Source: an uncultured Acetobacteraceae bacterium
Lineage (GTDB): Bacteria; Pseudomonadota; Alphaproteobacteria; Acetobacterales; Acetobacteraceae
Direction: 5' to 3'
DNA: 34,189 nucleotides
Assembly: GCA_903918195.1 (NCBI GenBank)
Contig: CAIXDS010000291.1
Location: forward strand, 1-34,189
In this document: in pieces, positions 24,330 to 32,206 of the stretch
Numbering within the stretch: position 1 is the stretch's first letter
Layout of the letters: each line of letters opens with the position of its first letter
The notes under the pieces: generated by a model
What the model saw: the letters and a program-made list of their open reading frames with translations, nothing else
Told to the model about the DNA's origin: nothing
The model's database searches: none
Made by a program: the position numbers and the translations under genes

Positions 24330-24559
24330 GGATGCGGCGTCTCGGCCACGAAATCCTCGCTCTGCAGCAAACGGTCGATCTCCGCCTCCTCGCGTGCCAG
24401 GTCGCGCAGCGCCGGCGAGTCATCGATACGGTAGCTCCATAACGCATCGGAGTAGACCGTGTCGTACCAATCCTGCGCCGCGTTGACGCTGATATCGAAC
24501 GCCAGCCCGGCGATGAAAATGCCCCCGACCATCAGGGCCACCATGGCCAGTGAACTCAT
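24326..24559 (-). CDS. Small single-span membrane protein, 77 aa
   Basis: The protein begins MSSLAMVALMVGGIFIAGLAF, one membrane span. A short polar region follows (DISVNAAQDWYDTVYSDALWSYR) and then an acidic helical tail with DDSPALRDLAREEAEIDRLLQ. AGAGAG lies before the ATG. It sits 36 bases after the RND permease and overlaps the PstS-like gene. Small single-span proteins such as AcrZ associate with RND pumps in enteric bacteria. This one has no visible sequence likeness to AcrZ, so a similar role is only a suggestion. Confidence 0.7.
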   Translation of the reverse strand: MSSLAMVALMVGGIFIAGLAFDISVNAAQDWYDTVYSDALWSYRIDDSPALRDLAREEAEIDRLLQSEDFVAETPHP

Positions 24560-24595
24560 GCGGATACTCTCTTGCCAGTCTGAAACTTGCCAGTC

Positions 24596-27500
24596 TCAGA
24601 ACGTTTCGCGCGCCAGCCGGGCGTGCGTCGCGATCATCTTGTCGAGCGCCCGGATGCCGTAAAGCTCGAACAGCATCGGCGTGGTGAACGTGTCCAGCAG
24701 GGTGGAGCTGATCAGCCCGCCGAACAGCGCCACCGCCACCGGGTGCAGGATCTCCGCCCCGGCCACGTCGGAGGCAAACAGCAATGGCACCAGCGCCGCC
24801 CCGGCGGCCGTCGCCGTCATCAGCACCGGGATCAGCCGTTCGTTCGATCCGCGCAGCACCAGCGCCCGCGTCGCCGGCACCCCCTCGTGCAGGTGCAGGT
24901 TGATGAAGTGGCTGACTTTCAGCAGCGAGTTGCGCACCGCCACCCCGGTCACCGCAATGAAGCCGATAATGGCGGCAAGGTTGAGATCGAGCCCGGCCAT
25001 CCACACCGCCGTCACGCTGCCGACCAGCGCCAGCGGGATGTTGCCCATGATGATAAGGCTCAGCACCACCGAGCGGAAGCGCTGCTGCAGCACCACGAAA
25101 ATCAGCAGGATCGCCAGCGGACCAAGCGCCGACAACACCTGACGCCCCTGCTCGCCAAGCCTGAAGTCGCCCTCCAGCGCCACCCGGAAGCCGACCGGCA
25201 GCTCCATGCGCGCGACGATCTCGCGCACCTGTGTCACCAGCCGGGCCGGGTCCTGCAGCCCGTCGAAATTCGCCATCACGGCAATCCGCCGCCCGCCGTC
25301 CTCGCGCCGGATACGGCTCGGCCCATAGGTGGAAGTCAGGGTGGCGAAGGACGACAGCGGAATCGCGCCGGCCGGCGTATCGATGCGCAGCTGGCCGAGC
25401 GCTTCCAGCGTGCGGTCGGAATCGCCGAGCCGCAGGGTCACGTCGAACCGCCGCCCGTTCTCGATGACCTGCGACACCGTGCGGCCGTTGGCGAAGCCGC
25501 TCAGCAGGTCGGTGAGCTGTGCCGGGGTGATGCCGAACAGCTTGGCCCGGGCGTAATCGATGGCAATGCGCGCCTGCGGTGAATAGGTCTGCTGCTCGAC
25601 CTCCAGATCGACCAGCCCCTTCACCCGCGACATCTCCTCGCGCAGCCGGTACGCCAGGGTGCGCAGCATCGGCAGGTCGGCACCGAACAGCTTCACTACC
25701 ACATCGCCGCGCACCATGTTGTCCTGCGCCTGGGTGCGGTCCATCAGGAACTGGGTAACGTTCAGATCGGCCGAGAAAATCGCCATGCGGTTGCGGATGT
25801 CGGCCATCAGCTCGTGCAGGCTGCGGCCCTGGTCGAGCTGGATGCGTAGCGGCATCTCGTTGTCGTTCACCGGGTCGATATCGGAATCCAGCTCAAAGCG
25901 GCCGCTGCGTCGCGAGATCGCCTTCACCTCCGGCACCTGCATCAGAATCTGTTCGGCCATGCGGCCGACCCGGAACGATTCGCCGATCGACACGCCGGGA
26001 TTGAACAGCAGCGTGACGTAGACGTTGCCCTCGTTGAACTGCGGCAGGAACGAGCGTGGCAGGAACGGCACGCTGGCCATCGCCGCGGCCACCGCCAGCG
26101 CCGCCAGCGTCAGCGTGCTGCGCGGCCGGTCCAGCACCCAGGCGAGCGCCCGCGCGTTGCGCCGGCACAGCCAGCGCGCAAACAATCCACCATGGGCGCG
26201 CTCCAGCGAGCGCATGCCCGGAAACAGGAAGGAGGCCAGCGCCGGCGTCACCGTGATCGACACCACCAGGCTGGTGAGGATCGAAACAATGTAGGCGATC
26301 GCCAGCGGGGCGAACATGCGGCCCGCCTGCCCCGGCATGGCCAGCAGCGGGATGAACACCAGCAGGATGATGACGGTGGCATAGACGATGCCCGACCGCA
26401 CCTCCTGCGAGGCCTGCGCAATCACCTTCATGCCCGGCTCGGGCCGCACCAGCTTCAGGTTCTCGCCCAGCCGGCGCAGGATGTTCTCGACGTCCACCAC
26501 CGAATCATCGACCAGTTCGCCCAGGCCGATGGCGATGCCGCCCAGGGTCATGGTGTTGATGGTCAGGCCCATCAGGCGGAACACGATGGCGCTGACCAGC
26601 AGCGAGATCGGGATCGCCAGCAGCGAGATGGCGGTCGGGCGGATATTGGCCAGGAAGATGATCAGCACCACCGCGACGATGATCACCGCATCGCGCAGCA
26701 GGGCGCCGACATTGCCGATCGCCTCCTTGATCATCTCGGCCTGGTTGTAGGAGATCTGGCCGAGCTTCACCCCCGCCGGGGCGCTGCGCTGCATCTCGTC
26801 CAGCACCACGAGGATGTGGTCGGCCACCTGGACCGTGTTGGCGCTCGGCTGCTTGACGATTTCCAGATTGACCGACGGCACCCCGTTGAAGCTGCCGTCG
26901 CCGCGCTTCGCCCGCGGCGCGAACGCCACCTCGCCGACCTGCCCCAGCAGCACCGGCACGCCATCGCGATAGGCCACCACCAGGTTGCGCATGTCGTCGA
27001 GGCTGCCGGCGTGGCCGATATTGCGGATGGCGACCTCGGTGCCATGCACGTCGGCGAAGCCGCCGCTCGTGTTGCCGCCGAACGCCACCAGCGTGCGCTC
27101 CACATCGCCGAGGGTGATGCCCATGTGCTCCATCAGCATCGGGTTCGGCGTGAACCGGTAGGTCCGCACCTCGCCGCCGATGGCGAACACCTCCGACACG
27201 CCCTCGATCGCCAGCAGCCGCGGGCGCAGCACCCAATCGACGTATTCCCGCAGCGCCATCGGATTGGCGCCGCCGGTGACCCCCATATGCATGATCAGAC
27301 CGGTCGCCGTCGCCATCGGCGCCAGGATGGGCACCACGCCGGCCGGCAGCTGTTCCGACAGCATCTGCAACCGCTCGCTCACCAGCTGGCGGTTGCGGTA
27401 CGGATCGGTCCCCCACTCGAACAGAACCTGAACATACGCCACCGCGGCGTTGGACGAGCTGCGCACGCTGACCACGCCGGGCATGCCGTTCATCACCGCC

Positions 27501-27709
27501 TCGATCGGCATGGTGACGAGTTGCTCGACCTCCTCGGCTGCCAGCGTCCCCGCCTCGGCGGTGACGATCACCGAGGGCTGGCGCGTCTCCGGCAGCAGGT
27601 CGATCGGCATGTCGCGCGCAATCAGCGTGCCCCACACGATCAGCACGGCTGCCGCGACCAGCACGAAAACGCGATACCGCAGGCTGAAGCCAACGATAGC
27701 CTGGAACAT
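24596..27709 (-). CDS. RND efflux permease, CusA/CzcA-like class
   Basis: 1037 residues, normal for an RND trimer subunit. It begins MFQAIVGFSLRYRVFVLVAA (TM1), with two large periplasmic regions (about 35-330 and 550-860). The TM2-TM6 block includes TLGGIAIGLGELVDDSVVDVEN with Asp401-Asp402 in TM4, the proton-relay position. A second half follows with TM7-TM12 (LILIFVVLQQRFRSVVLSL region). The TM4 motif has GELVDD in place of the DFG-type motif of CzcA and of the GIVVDD of drug pumps. It is therefore a side branch whose substrate (metal, lipid or organic) cannot be set from sequence. It lies 45 bases after the small anchored periplasmic protein gene. No outer-membrane factor is encoded nearby. 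Confidence 0.93.
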   Translation of the reverse strand: MFQAIVGFSLRYRVFVLVAAAVLIVWGTLIARDMPIDLLPETRQPSVIVTAEAGTLAAEEVEQLVTMPIEAVMNGMPGVVSVRSSSNAAVAYVQVLFEWGTDPYRNRQLVSERLQMLSEQLPAGVVPILAPMATATGLIMHMGVTGGANPMALREYVDWVLRPRLLAIEGVSEVFAIGGEVRTYRFTPNPMLMEHMGITLGDVERTLVAFGGNTSGGFADVHGTEVAIRNIGHAGSLDDMRNLVVAYRDGVPVLLGQVGEVAFAPRAKRGDGSFNGVPSVNLEIVKQPSANTVQVADHILVVLDEMQRSAPAGVKLGQISYNQAEMIKEAIGNVGALLRDAVIIVAVVLIIFLANIRPTAISLLAIPISLLVSAIVFRLMGLTINTMTLGGIAIGLGELVDDSVVDVENILRRLGENLKLVRPEPGMKVIAQASQEVRSGIVYATVIILLVFIPLLAMPGQAGRMFAPLAIAYIVSILTSLVVSITVTPALASFLFPGMRSLERAHGGLFARWLCRRNARALAWVLDRPRSTLTLAALAVAAAMASVPFLPRSFLPQFNEGNVYVTLLFNPGVSIGESFRVGRMAEQILMQVPEVKAISRRSGRFELDSDIDPVNDNEMPLRIQLDQGRSLHELMADIRNRMAIFSADLNVTQFLMDRTQAQDNMVRGDVVVKLFGADLPMLRTLAYRLREEMSRVKGLVDLEVEQQTYSPQARIAIDYARAKLFGITPAQLTDLLSGFANGRTVSQVIENGRRFDVTLRLGDSDRTLEALGQLRIDTPAGAIPLSSFATLTSTYGPSRIRREDGGRRIAVMANFDGLQDPARLVTQVREIVARMELPVGFRVALEGDFRLGEQGRQVLSALGPLAILLIFVVLQQRFRSVVLSLIIMGNIPLALVGSVTAVWMAGLDLNLAAIIGFIAVTGVAVRNSLLKVSHFINLHLHEGVPATRALVLRGSNERLIPVLMTATAAGAALVPLLFASDVAGAEILHPVAVALFGGLISSTLLDTFTTPMLFELYGIRALDKMIATHARLARETF

Positions 27710-27754
27710 GCTGCCCCGCTCAGCCCGGCCCGTGCTGGCTCGCCCGCGCGGCCG

Positions 27755-28345
27755 TCAGAGCAAAATCGCCGAACCGGCCGGCGCCGACACCGGCCCCCGC
27801 CGCCGCCGCCCGAGGGTCAGCAGCATTACCGAGGCGCTCAGCGCGGCCCCGATCGCGCCCGACACCAGCGCGATCGCTCCGTTGGTGCGCAGATCAAGGC
27901 GGAACGCCGGCACCTCCGGTGCCTGCACGTCGCCATAGGCAATTTCGGCCGTCGCATCGCCGGTGCCGTCCTGCGATACCAGCGAGACCAGGAAGGCATC
28001 CTGCATGCGGCCGTTCCTGCTGAACGGCGCCACGAACAGCCCATCGGACACCCGCGTCAGCTTCAGGCGCGTGCCATCCGCGAGGTCAACCGACAGCGCC
28101 GAATCGGCCACCGGCGCATTGTCCTCCAACCGGTCAACGAAGGCGTAGATCTTGTCGTTGGCAGCCACCAGAACCACGCTCGCCGCGCCGATCTCGACCG
28201 CGGTGCGCGGCGATGGCTGGACCGCATCGTCACCGGCACGGGCCGGCAGCGCCCCCAGCGCCAGCACCACAAGCATCGGCACCACAAGCATCGGCACGAC
28301 CGCCACGACGTAAAAACCGCGCGCCACGCCCGCCAGCTTGTTCAT
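27755..28345 (-). CDS. Periplasmic domain protein with signal peptide and C-terminal membrane span
   Basis: 196 residues from MNKLAGVAR, with AGGGGA before the ATG. A long hydrophobic signal contains a repeated PMLVV. The periplasmic part (about 45-150) is beta-rich: AASVVLVAANDKIYAFVDRL, then ALSVDLADGTRLKLTRV, GLFVAPFSRNGRMQDAFLVSL and ATAEIAYGDV. This looks like an Ig- or FixG-like sandwich. A C-terminal span (NGAIALVSGAIGAALSASVML) and a basic tail (GRRRRG) anchor it in the inner membrane. Its gene lies between the fusion protein and the permease, an order that suggests a complex subunit. The family was not recognised by name. Confidence 0.75.
   Translation of the reverse strand: MNKLAGVARGFYVVAVVPMLVVPMLVVLALGALPARAGDDAVQPSPRTAVEIGAASVVLVAANDKIYAFVDRLEDNAPVADSALSVDLADGTRLKLTRVSDGLFVAPFSRNGRMQDAFLVSLVSQDGTGDATAEIAYGDVQAPEVPAFRLDLRTNGAIALVSGAIGAALSASVMLLTLGRRRRGPVSAPAGSAILL
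28266..28295. repeat. 15-bp perfect tandem duplication in a signal sequence
   Basis: ACCACAAGCATCGGC occurs twice in succession. On the minus strand it repeats five codons (PMLVV) in the hydrophobic core of the signal peptide of the protein at 27,755-28,345. It keeps the frame. Confidence 0.85.
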
Positions 28346-28359
28346 TTCCCCTGACCTTG

Positions 28360-29979
28360 TCATTGCAGCTGCGCCATCAATTTGGACCCACGCACAACCA
28401 CGCGTGCGCCTTCCGCCAATCCGTCAACCACCAGCACGGTGGCCCCGTCGATCCCCTGCGTGCGCACCGGGTGCGGCAGGAACACCTCCGGCGCGGTCTG
28501 TTCCCAGACCTCCTCGACGCCATCGGTGCCGATGGTCACGGCGTCGCGGCTCACCGGCAGACCGCGGCGCGACCGCACCTCGCTGCGCACGGTGACCGTC
28601 ACCGGACGTCCCACCCGCAGCCCGGCGGGCGGCGACTGGATGCCAAACAGAATCGGCGTGGCCTGCTGCTTCAGCGCCAACCCGCTGCCCACGTAGGTCA
28701 GCCGTAGCATCTGCTTCTCGGGCGTCATGGCGGTGGCGGATTGCACCCGCGAGGCATCGGCTGCCGTCGCCGGATCGGGCGCCGTCGCTTCCACCCAAAG
28801 ATCGTCCGGATCGACGATCTCGTACACCGCGTCGCCAGGATTGAGCACCTGCCCGGCCACCACCATGGTCGCCGAGATCACGCCGGAGGTCGGTGCGCGC
28901 AGCGCCTCGCGGGTCTGCAGCATCGGCAGCAGCGCCTCGCGCTGGCGCCGCAGCCCAGCCAGCGCCTGTTCGGCCTGATAGATTTTGCCGTCGCGGAATG
29001 GCACGAAGCTGAACGTCTTGATGATTTCCAGATTCTCGGTCTGCACCCGGATTTCGGTGGTCAGCCGCGCCACCTCGCGCCGCGTCTGCGAACGGTCCAC
29101 CACGCCCACCGCCGGCGTGACCCAGCCGAGCAATTGCCCCTTGACCACCTTTTCGCCGAGCACCGGCATCCCGGCTTCGGGGGGCTCGAAGCGGCCAAGC
29201 TGGCTCGACTCCACGCGGCCATGCGTCTGCGCGTTCGGCACGATGCGACCGGGCAGGCTCAGCGTCACCGGCACCTCGGCAACCGCGGTGCGCACGGTGC
29301 GCACTTTGAACAGGCGCTGCAGCGTCTTCGGCACGAAGAACGAGCCGTCCGGCCGCCGCTCGCCACGGTCATAGACGAAATTCGCCAGCAGCCCCGGATC
29401 GATGTCGTCGTCGGTGGTGGATGCGGCCGGCGCCTGGGCAGACCCGGGCGCCTGGGGAGAGGTGGGCGCCTGGGGAGAGGTGGGCGAAGCTGCCGGCGCG
29501 GCGTCCGGCTTCGCCGCCTCGGCCACGACCGCCTGGGCGTCCGCCGGCGGCGGCGCGCCGTCGGCCGGGAGTTCCAGCTCGGGCACCACGTCGACGATCA
29601 CCGGCCGCCGGACCGGCGTATGGTTGTAGCCGAACAGGTAGCTGAGTTCCCAGACGGCCTGGCCCATTTTGCCGGGCAGCGCGGCCACCGCGGCGGCCGC
29701 GCCGTAAACCGCCGTGAGCACGCCACCCGAGGCATGCCCGGCCGTTGCCGGATCGGGCCGCGGCGGGGCTGCCGCCGACCGCCCCCCCGCCAGGCCGGGG
29801 TCGTCAGCCGGCAGTTGGTCAAGCCAGTTCGCCGCCCGTACAGGGCCTGGTCCCGCGAGCGCGAGGGCACAGGCAAGCAGAGCCGCCGTCAGCCCAAAGC
29901 CTGCTCCACCGCCACGCTCGCTGCTGCCCCTTATGGCGAAGCCCTCCCTGGCGCGGCCGATGGACCCGCCTGCGGCCAT
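28360..29979 (-). CDS. RND periplasmic adaptor (membrane fusion protein) with long N-terminal extension
   Basis: 539 residues. A signal segment (GLTAALLACALALAGPGPVRA|ANW, divided here at the cut) is followed by about 190 residues without likeness to adaptors, including VPELELPADGAPPP and the repeat TSPQAP. The HlyD/CusB-like core then appears: VTLSLPGRIVPNAQTHGRVES, GMPVLGEKVVKGQLLGWV, an alpha hairpin (about 330-390), LRAPTSGVISATMVVAGQVL, and the beta-barrel and membrane-proximal domains to VVVRGSKLMAQLQ. The ATG at 29979 is the only reasonable in-frame start and overlaps the upstream gene by 49 bases; its ribosome site is weak. It links the RND permease to an outer-membrane channel, which is not encoded here. 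Confidence 0.85.
   Translation of the reverse strand: MAAGGSIGRAREGFAIRGSSERGGGAGFGLTAALLACALALAGPGPVRAANWLDQLPADDPGLAGGRSAAAPPRPDPATAGHASGGVLTAVYGAAAAVAALPGKMGQAVWELSYLFGYNHTPVRRPVIVDVVPELELPADGAPPPADAQAVVAEAAKPDAAPAASPTSPQAPTSPQAPGSAQAPAASTTDDDIDPGLLANFVYDRGERRPDGSFFVPKTLQRLFKVRTVRTAVAEVPVTLSLPGRIVPNAQTHGRVESSQLGRFEPPEAGMPVLGEKVVKGQLLGWVTPAVGVVDRSQTRREVARLTTEIRVQTENLEIIKTFSFVPFRDGKIYQAEQALAGLRRQREALLPMLQTREALRAPTSGVISATMVVAGQVLNPGDAVYEIVDPDDLWVEATAPDPATAADASRVQSATAMTPEKQMLRLTYVGSGLALKQQATPILFGIQSPPAGLRVGRPVTVTVRSEVRSRRGLPVSRDAVTIGTDGVEEVWEQTAPEVFLPHPVRTQGIDGATVLVVDGLAEGARVVVRGSKLMAQLQ
29446..29481. repeat. 18-bp perfect tandem duplication in the adaptor gene
   Basis: GGGCGCCTGGGGAGAGGT occurs twice. 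It encodes TSPQAP twice in the disordered N-terminal extension of the RND adaptor and keeps the frame. A partial third unit with changes flanks it. Confidence 0.85.
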
Positions 29980-31244
29980 GCCGGAGGCGTCGCCTGGCTC
30001 GCCTCGTAGGCCGCCAGTGCATTCGCCAATATGGCCTGCCCGGCAATCACAGCGGCCGAGCGCTGCCGTGCCTGCGCCCCCCAGCGCTGCGCCAGGTCCG
30101 CCCATTCCGTCCGCTCCAATGAATCCGCGACTTCGGTGAAACGTCCCTCGGCCGCCAGCGCGCGCAGCCGGTCCAGCGTTTCACGCTGGGGATTGCTGCC
30201 GCCCAGCCAGCCGCTCAGGCTGACCCACGACGCCTGGCCGCCGCCATGCGCCACGATCGCCGCATCCACCGCCTCGAAGCCAACGGCCAGATCGCGGAAG
30301 GTCGGCACGCCAGCCTCGGAGCGCGACAACTGGTCGAGCGCCTGTTGCACCCGGGGCGGCAGCGGGCCGCTGCTGGCCAGTGCCGCCAGGTCGTCGTGCA
30401 ACGGCGCCCCGGCATCGATGTCGCGCCGCAACTGTCCGGCCGTAACCACCAGCCCGGTGGCACGCAGGCGCGCATCGAACGCGGCCACCTGCGCCTCCGC
30501 CCGGTCGAGCCGCTCGGTCACCCCACTCAGCGCCTGCAACGAAACTTCCTGCGTGTGCGCGGCCGCGGCGGCGGCTCGGGCGTCGCTGCGCGCCGCCGTC
30601 ACCTCGGCCTTCTCGGATTGAAATGCCGCGCCCAGCGCCGACAGGCGCGCGGCCTGCTCGGCAGCCGTGTGGCGCACCCCGTCCACTTCCAGCCGCAACG
30701 TGGCGATCAGTTCGGCCCGCACCGCCGCCAGCGCGGCCGCCTGCAGCGACGTGTCGCCCCGCGGTGACCCGGGCGCCTGGAAGGCCGGCGTCGGATAGGT
30801 CAGTCCCGCCGCCGCCGGCGTGGGCTGCTCCGGGCCGGCGGCCGGCGGCGCCAGATAGCGCAGCACGACGCTGTCGTCGCCCAGATACTGGCGGGCCAGA
30901 TCAAATGCCTGCGGTCGCAGCGTCGGCGCCGTCAGCGCCACCCCGGCGCCGATCAGCGACAGCACGGCGCAGGCGGCGCTGAACACCCGGCCGCCCCGCC
31001 GCGCCCGCGGAACCTGGCGCACTGCAGCGGATGGGGTTGGGGCGGAGAGCGCCGCGTCAGGCGCTGGCTTCACCGTCTCGGAAGCAGCGGCCACTTCGCC
31101 CCCCAACGGCTGCTCGGCCGGTTGGTCGGCTGGCTGGTCGCGACCTGCCGGGGGGGCGTCATCGGACGCATCATTGGCGCGGCTCGCGCCCCGGGGCGCC
31201 GTCCCACTGGCATGCAATTCGATTAAAGACGCGACGTCGGCCAT
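29931..31244 (-). CDS. Mic60/mitofilin-like inner-membrane coiled-coil protein
   Basis: 437 residues, first gene of the RND operon, with GGAGGAGG before the ATG. A cytoplasmic Ala/Pro-rich stretch (1-84) leads to one membrane span (about 86-106). A helical coiled-coil region follows (about 165-265; AELIATLRLEVDGVRHTAAEQ...). The C-terminal helical domain (about 270-420) contains LRRDIDAGAPLHDDLAAL, EAGVPTFRDLAVGFEAVD, then W-G-G and RETLDRLRALAAEGRFTEVADSLE. This order (small residue-P-x-x-x-x-L, GVPT, R, a G-x-x-x-A-A/V-x-x-L segment) is the pattern of alphaproteobacterial Mic60. That protein shapes internal membranes and is normally found beside haem genes. Here it is linked with RND genes. 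The assignment is by eye. Confidence 0.6.
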   Translation of the reverse strand: MADVASLIELHASGTAPRGASRANDASDDAPPAGRDQPADQPAEQPLGGEVAAASETVKPAPDAALSAPTPSAAVRQVPRARRGGRVFSAACAVLSLIGAGVALTAPTLRPQAFDLARQYLGDDSVVLRYLAPPAAGPEQPTPAAAGLTYPTPAFQAPGSPRGDTSLQAAALAAVRAELIATLRLEVDGVRHTAAEQAARLSALGAAFQSEKAEVTAARSDARAAAAAAHTQEVSLQALSGVTERLDRAEAQVAAFDARLRATGLVVTAGQLRRDIDAGAPLHDDLAALASSGPLPPRVQQALDQLSRSEAGVPTFRDLAVGFEAVDAAIVAHGGGQASWVSLSGWLGGSNPQRETLDRLRALAAEGRFTEVADSLERTEWADLAQRWGAQARQRSAAVIAGQAILANALAAYEASQATPPAWPQAGPSAAPGRASP

Positions 31245-31734
31245 CAGCCCTCCTCCGACCGGCCTGCGCCGGGTCCCCCGTCATCATCCGGCACGCCCAA
31301 AGGGCTGGCGAAGCGGCATGGCAATACCTGGCGCCCGTCTGGATTGCGCCCGCCCATAACACCCATCCCGACACGGGGTTTTATCCCACGTCCGGCTAAA
31401 GTCCCACGCATCTATCCGCAGATTGGAACCGGCCGTTTAAGGGTAAACCCGGCAGGCAGGCAGCGTCAAGTATTCCGGTTGCAACCGGCAACTGAGTTTG
31501 GAAAGTTCACAGATGCTGACGCGCATTGTCAACCGGGCGCGTCCGCTTGCTCCGGTCTGCGGCCATCCGGCAGCCGGCAGCCTTTCCGCACCCCCAAAGC
31601 GATCGGCCCCGGCCAGTTTTTTGCGGAGTTGCATCCGCAATGGCGTTGGGATAGGCACTGCACAGGCGGAGCGGCAGGCGATGCCGTGGCGTTCTGCGGC
31701 TTGACGCACCCACTGGCGGATTCGGGCACATTAT
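31245..31734. promoter_or_regulatory. Divergent intergenic region between the RND operon and the small membrane-protein pair
   Basis: 490 bases without a convincing gene. It must hold promoters for both directions. Structures seen are the perfect palindrome CCGGTTGCAACCGG (31,475-31,488) and the inverted repeat TTGCGGA-GTTGCA-TCCGCAA (31,621-31,640). The palindrome could be an operator. I did not find a clear -35/-10 pair with proper spacing. Confidence 0.45.
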
Positions 31735-32166
31735 ATGTACGGAGCGGGCCAGCTCTTTGGCGTCGTCGTTCGGACGCTTGCAGTTATGCTGCTCGTCTAT
31801 GGCACCTACAATCCGGGCGGCTATTCCTATTATCACTGGGTCACCCAGGGCGGCACGGAGACGCTGGCGTCCAAGGCATGCGTCGGCCTGGTGATTGGTC
31901 TGGGTTTCATCATCTGTATCAACGCCACCATCCGCTCGCTCGGCCAGTTGCTGCTGCCGCCCGGGATCGCGCTGGTCGCGGCACTCATCTGGATGCTGTC
32001 TGACTGGGGTTGGATCGACCTGTCCGACGGCCTGCAGCGCACCCTGGTGGCCGAGGGCGCTGTGGTGGCGGTCCTGGGCGCCGGCCTGCCGTTCTCGCAA
32101 ATCCGCTTCCGGCTCACCGGCCAGAAGGACTCTCGCACGATCAGCAATCCGCCGCTGTTCGGCTGA
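31735..32166 (+). CDS. Small multi-pass membrane protein (DUF6524-like), copy 1
   Basis: 143 residues with four probable membrane spans. The start MYGAGQLFGVVVRTLAVMLL leads to the signature GTYNPGGYSYYHWV. Further spans (KACVGLVIGLGFIICINATI; LLLPPGIALVAALIWML) and a short polar C-terminus follow. The signature and the span pattern recur in the next gene, so the two are paralogues. The likeness to DUF6524 rests on the NP-x-G-Y signature and size. The ribosome site is weak. It is divergent from the RND operon; a functional link is possible but unproven. Confidence 0.75.
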   Translation: MYGAGQLFGVVVRTLAVMLLVYGTYNPGGYSYYHWVTQGGTETLASKACVGLVIGLGFIICINATIRSLGQLLLPPGIALVAALIWMLSDWGWIDLSDGLQRTLVAEGAVVAVLGAGLPFSQIRFRLTGQKDSRTISNPPLFG

Positions 32167-32206
32167 TGTCCTGTTCGTCTGATCGTATCGTGGTGGAGGC
32201 CATGCC

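Noticed and set aside
23350..24447. N-terminal extension of the paralogue A frame over the PstS-like and 77-residue genes
   Set aside because: The extension is Gly/Ala/Arg-rich shadow sequence. The ATG at 23349 has a ribosome site, a signal peptide and an ATGA overlap.
26192..28354. A 720-residue plus-strand frame opposite the RND permease
   Set aside because: It is antisense low-complexity sequence; the permease on the minus strand is unmistakable.
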